From NCBI RefSeq assembly GCF_002744175.1, contig NZ_NKHF01000101.1, positions 39,404-103,403 of the forward strand: 64,000 nucleotides of DNA. The letters run 5' to 3'. The stretch comes from Pseudoalteromonas piscicida. Its GTDB lineage: Bacteria; Pseudomonadota; Gammaproteobacteria; Enterobacterales; Alteromonadaceae. Positions within the stretch are counted from its first letter, which is position 1, and each line of letters opens with the position of its first letter. A program made the position numbers and the translations under genes. This document shows, one piece after another, positions 63,660-64,000 of this stretch. Below the pieces are notes generated by a model that saw nothing but the letters and a program-made list of their open reading frames with translations, ran no database searches and had not been told where the DNA came from.

Positions 63660-63875
63660 ATTCAAATCAATGACACCCACTTCTTTTTGAATTGATATCA
63701 AAAATTTGTCTCAAAGAAATATGAAAATACTTAAATTACTCGGATAAAGGTATCCATTGATAGGCTTATTCAAATCAATGACACCCACTGCTTTTTGAAT
63801 TGATATCAGAAGTTTGTCTCAAAGAAATATGAAAATACTTAAATTGCTCGCATAAAGGCATCCATTGATAGACTA
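63660..63875. repeat. 108-bp tandem duplication
   Basis: Two units of 108 bases (63660-63767 and 63768-63875) begin ATTCAAATCAATGACACCCA and differ at only a few positions, such as ATCAAAAATTTG against ATCAGAAGTTTG. A further 13-base part of the start (63647-63659) precedes the first unit. No frame crosses it. Confidence 0.88.
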
Positions 63876-64000
63876 TTTTTTGGTGATTAGGTGTTGTATC
63901 ACTGTGCTCAAACTGAGTTATCGCACACGACAATGCGCTGTAAATGCAACAGTTACCGGTTTTTGAGTTGAGAGTGCTCGCTGTACTAAGCCAATAAACT

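Larger units (their letters stand above)
63528..64000. other. Gene-free region at the window end
   Basis: 473 bases. A hairpin GCGGTGTT (63543-63550) / AACACCGC (63563-63570) follows the kinase and is a weak terminator. A tandem duplication fills 63660-63875. No gene is seen, and no partner of the NO-signalling pair lies within the window. Confidence 0.5.

Noticed and set aside
63660..63875. The tandem duplication as a CRISPR array
   Set aside because: The units are adjacent without variable spacers, only two in number and 108 bases long.

Overview
The window reads as chromosomal DNA of a marine gammaproteobacterium of the Alteromonadales. Pseudoalteromonas is the best guess, made from recall and not from a search. 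The grounds are a trp operon with a trpC-trpF fusion and separate trpG and trpD, the yciB/trp/rnm/yciO/rluB/yciK neighbourhood, ScpA and ScpB, a LiuR-type leucine/valine degradation island, and an H-NOX with a Shewanella-like zinc site. Gene density is high. I see no prophage, insertion sequence with a transposase, CRISPR array, rRNA or tRNA.

Layout. 1-1581: a CPBP-type membrane protease cut by the window edge, septation protein YciB and an HU-like protein. 1593-8460: the minus-strand tryptophan operon trpE-G-D-CF-B-A, preceded by two complete attenuators in series, each with its own leader peptide (three and four consecutive Trp codons) and its own terminator. 8551-13593: rnm, yciO, scpA, scpB, rluB, a GFA-family protein and yciK. 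13790-17352: a VolA/Pla-1-type lipase lipoprotein and SohB. 17395-23596: an RND efflux operon (adaptor, pump, response regulator, histidine kinase) with a GGGTTAA direct repeat upstream. 23842-34256: a di-heme peroxidase-like protein with an extra C-terminal region, a dicarboxylate/glutamate symporter, a two-gene ABC exporter, an M2 peptidase and FadE. 34475-40604: two small lipoproteins, a frameshifted astB, a CBS/DUF294 regulator and a DnaQ-like exonuclease. 40667-42241: a BCCT transporter.

43160-59361 is a branched-chain amino acid catabolic island. On the minus strand, liuR and the liu genes take isovaleryl-CoA to acetoacetate and acetyl-CoA. On the plus strand, a thiolase, mmsA, an acyl-CoA dehydrogenase, a hydratase, HIBYL-CoA hydrolase, mmsB and an SDR handle valine and isoleucine. 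Two sites of the same TTTAC-N6-GTAAA design lie between the divergent arms and are candidate LiuR operators. A strong terminator after mmsA splits the plus-strand arm.

59478-63527 holds a VOC protein, a DUF1330 protein, an unrecognised cysteine-free acidic protein, and an H-NOX/histidine kinase pair for NO sensing. Small dispersed repeats occur outside genes: a MITE-like family at 34297, 36141, 42755 and 61782, a hairpin repeat pair at 29752 and 36246, and a 108-bp tandem duplication at 63660.

The strongest unusual signal is the double trp attenuator. Next come the astB frameshift that removes the catalytic cysteine, the MITE family with its internally deleted member, and the covarying hairpin pair.
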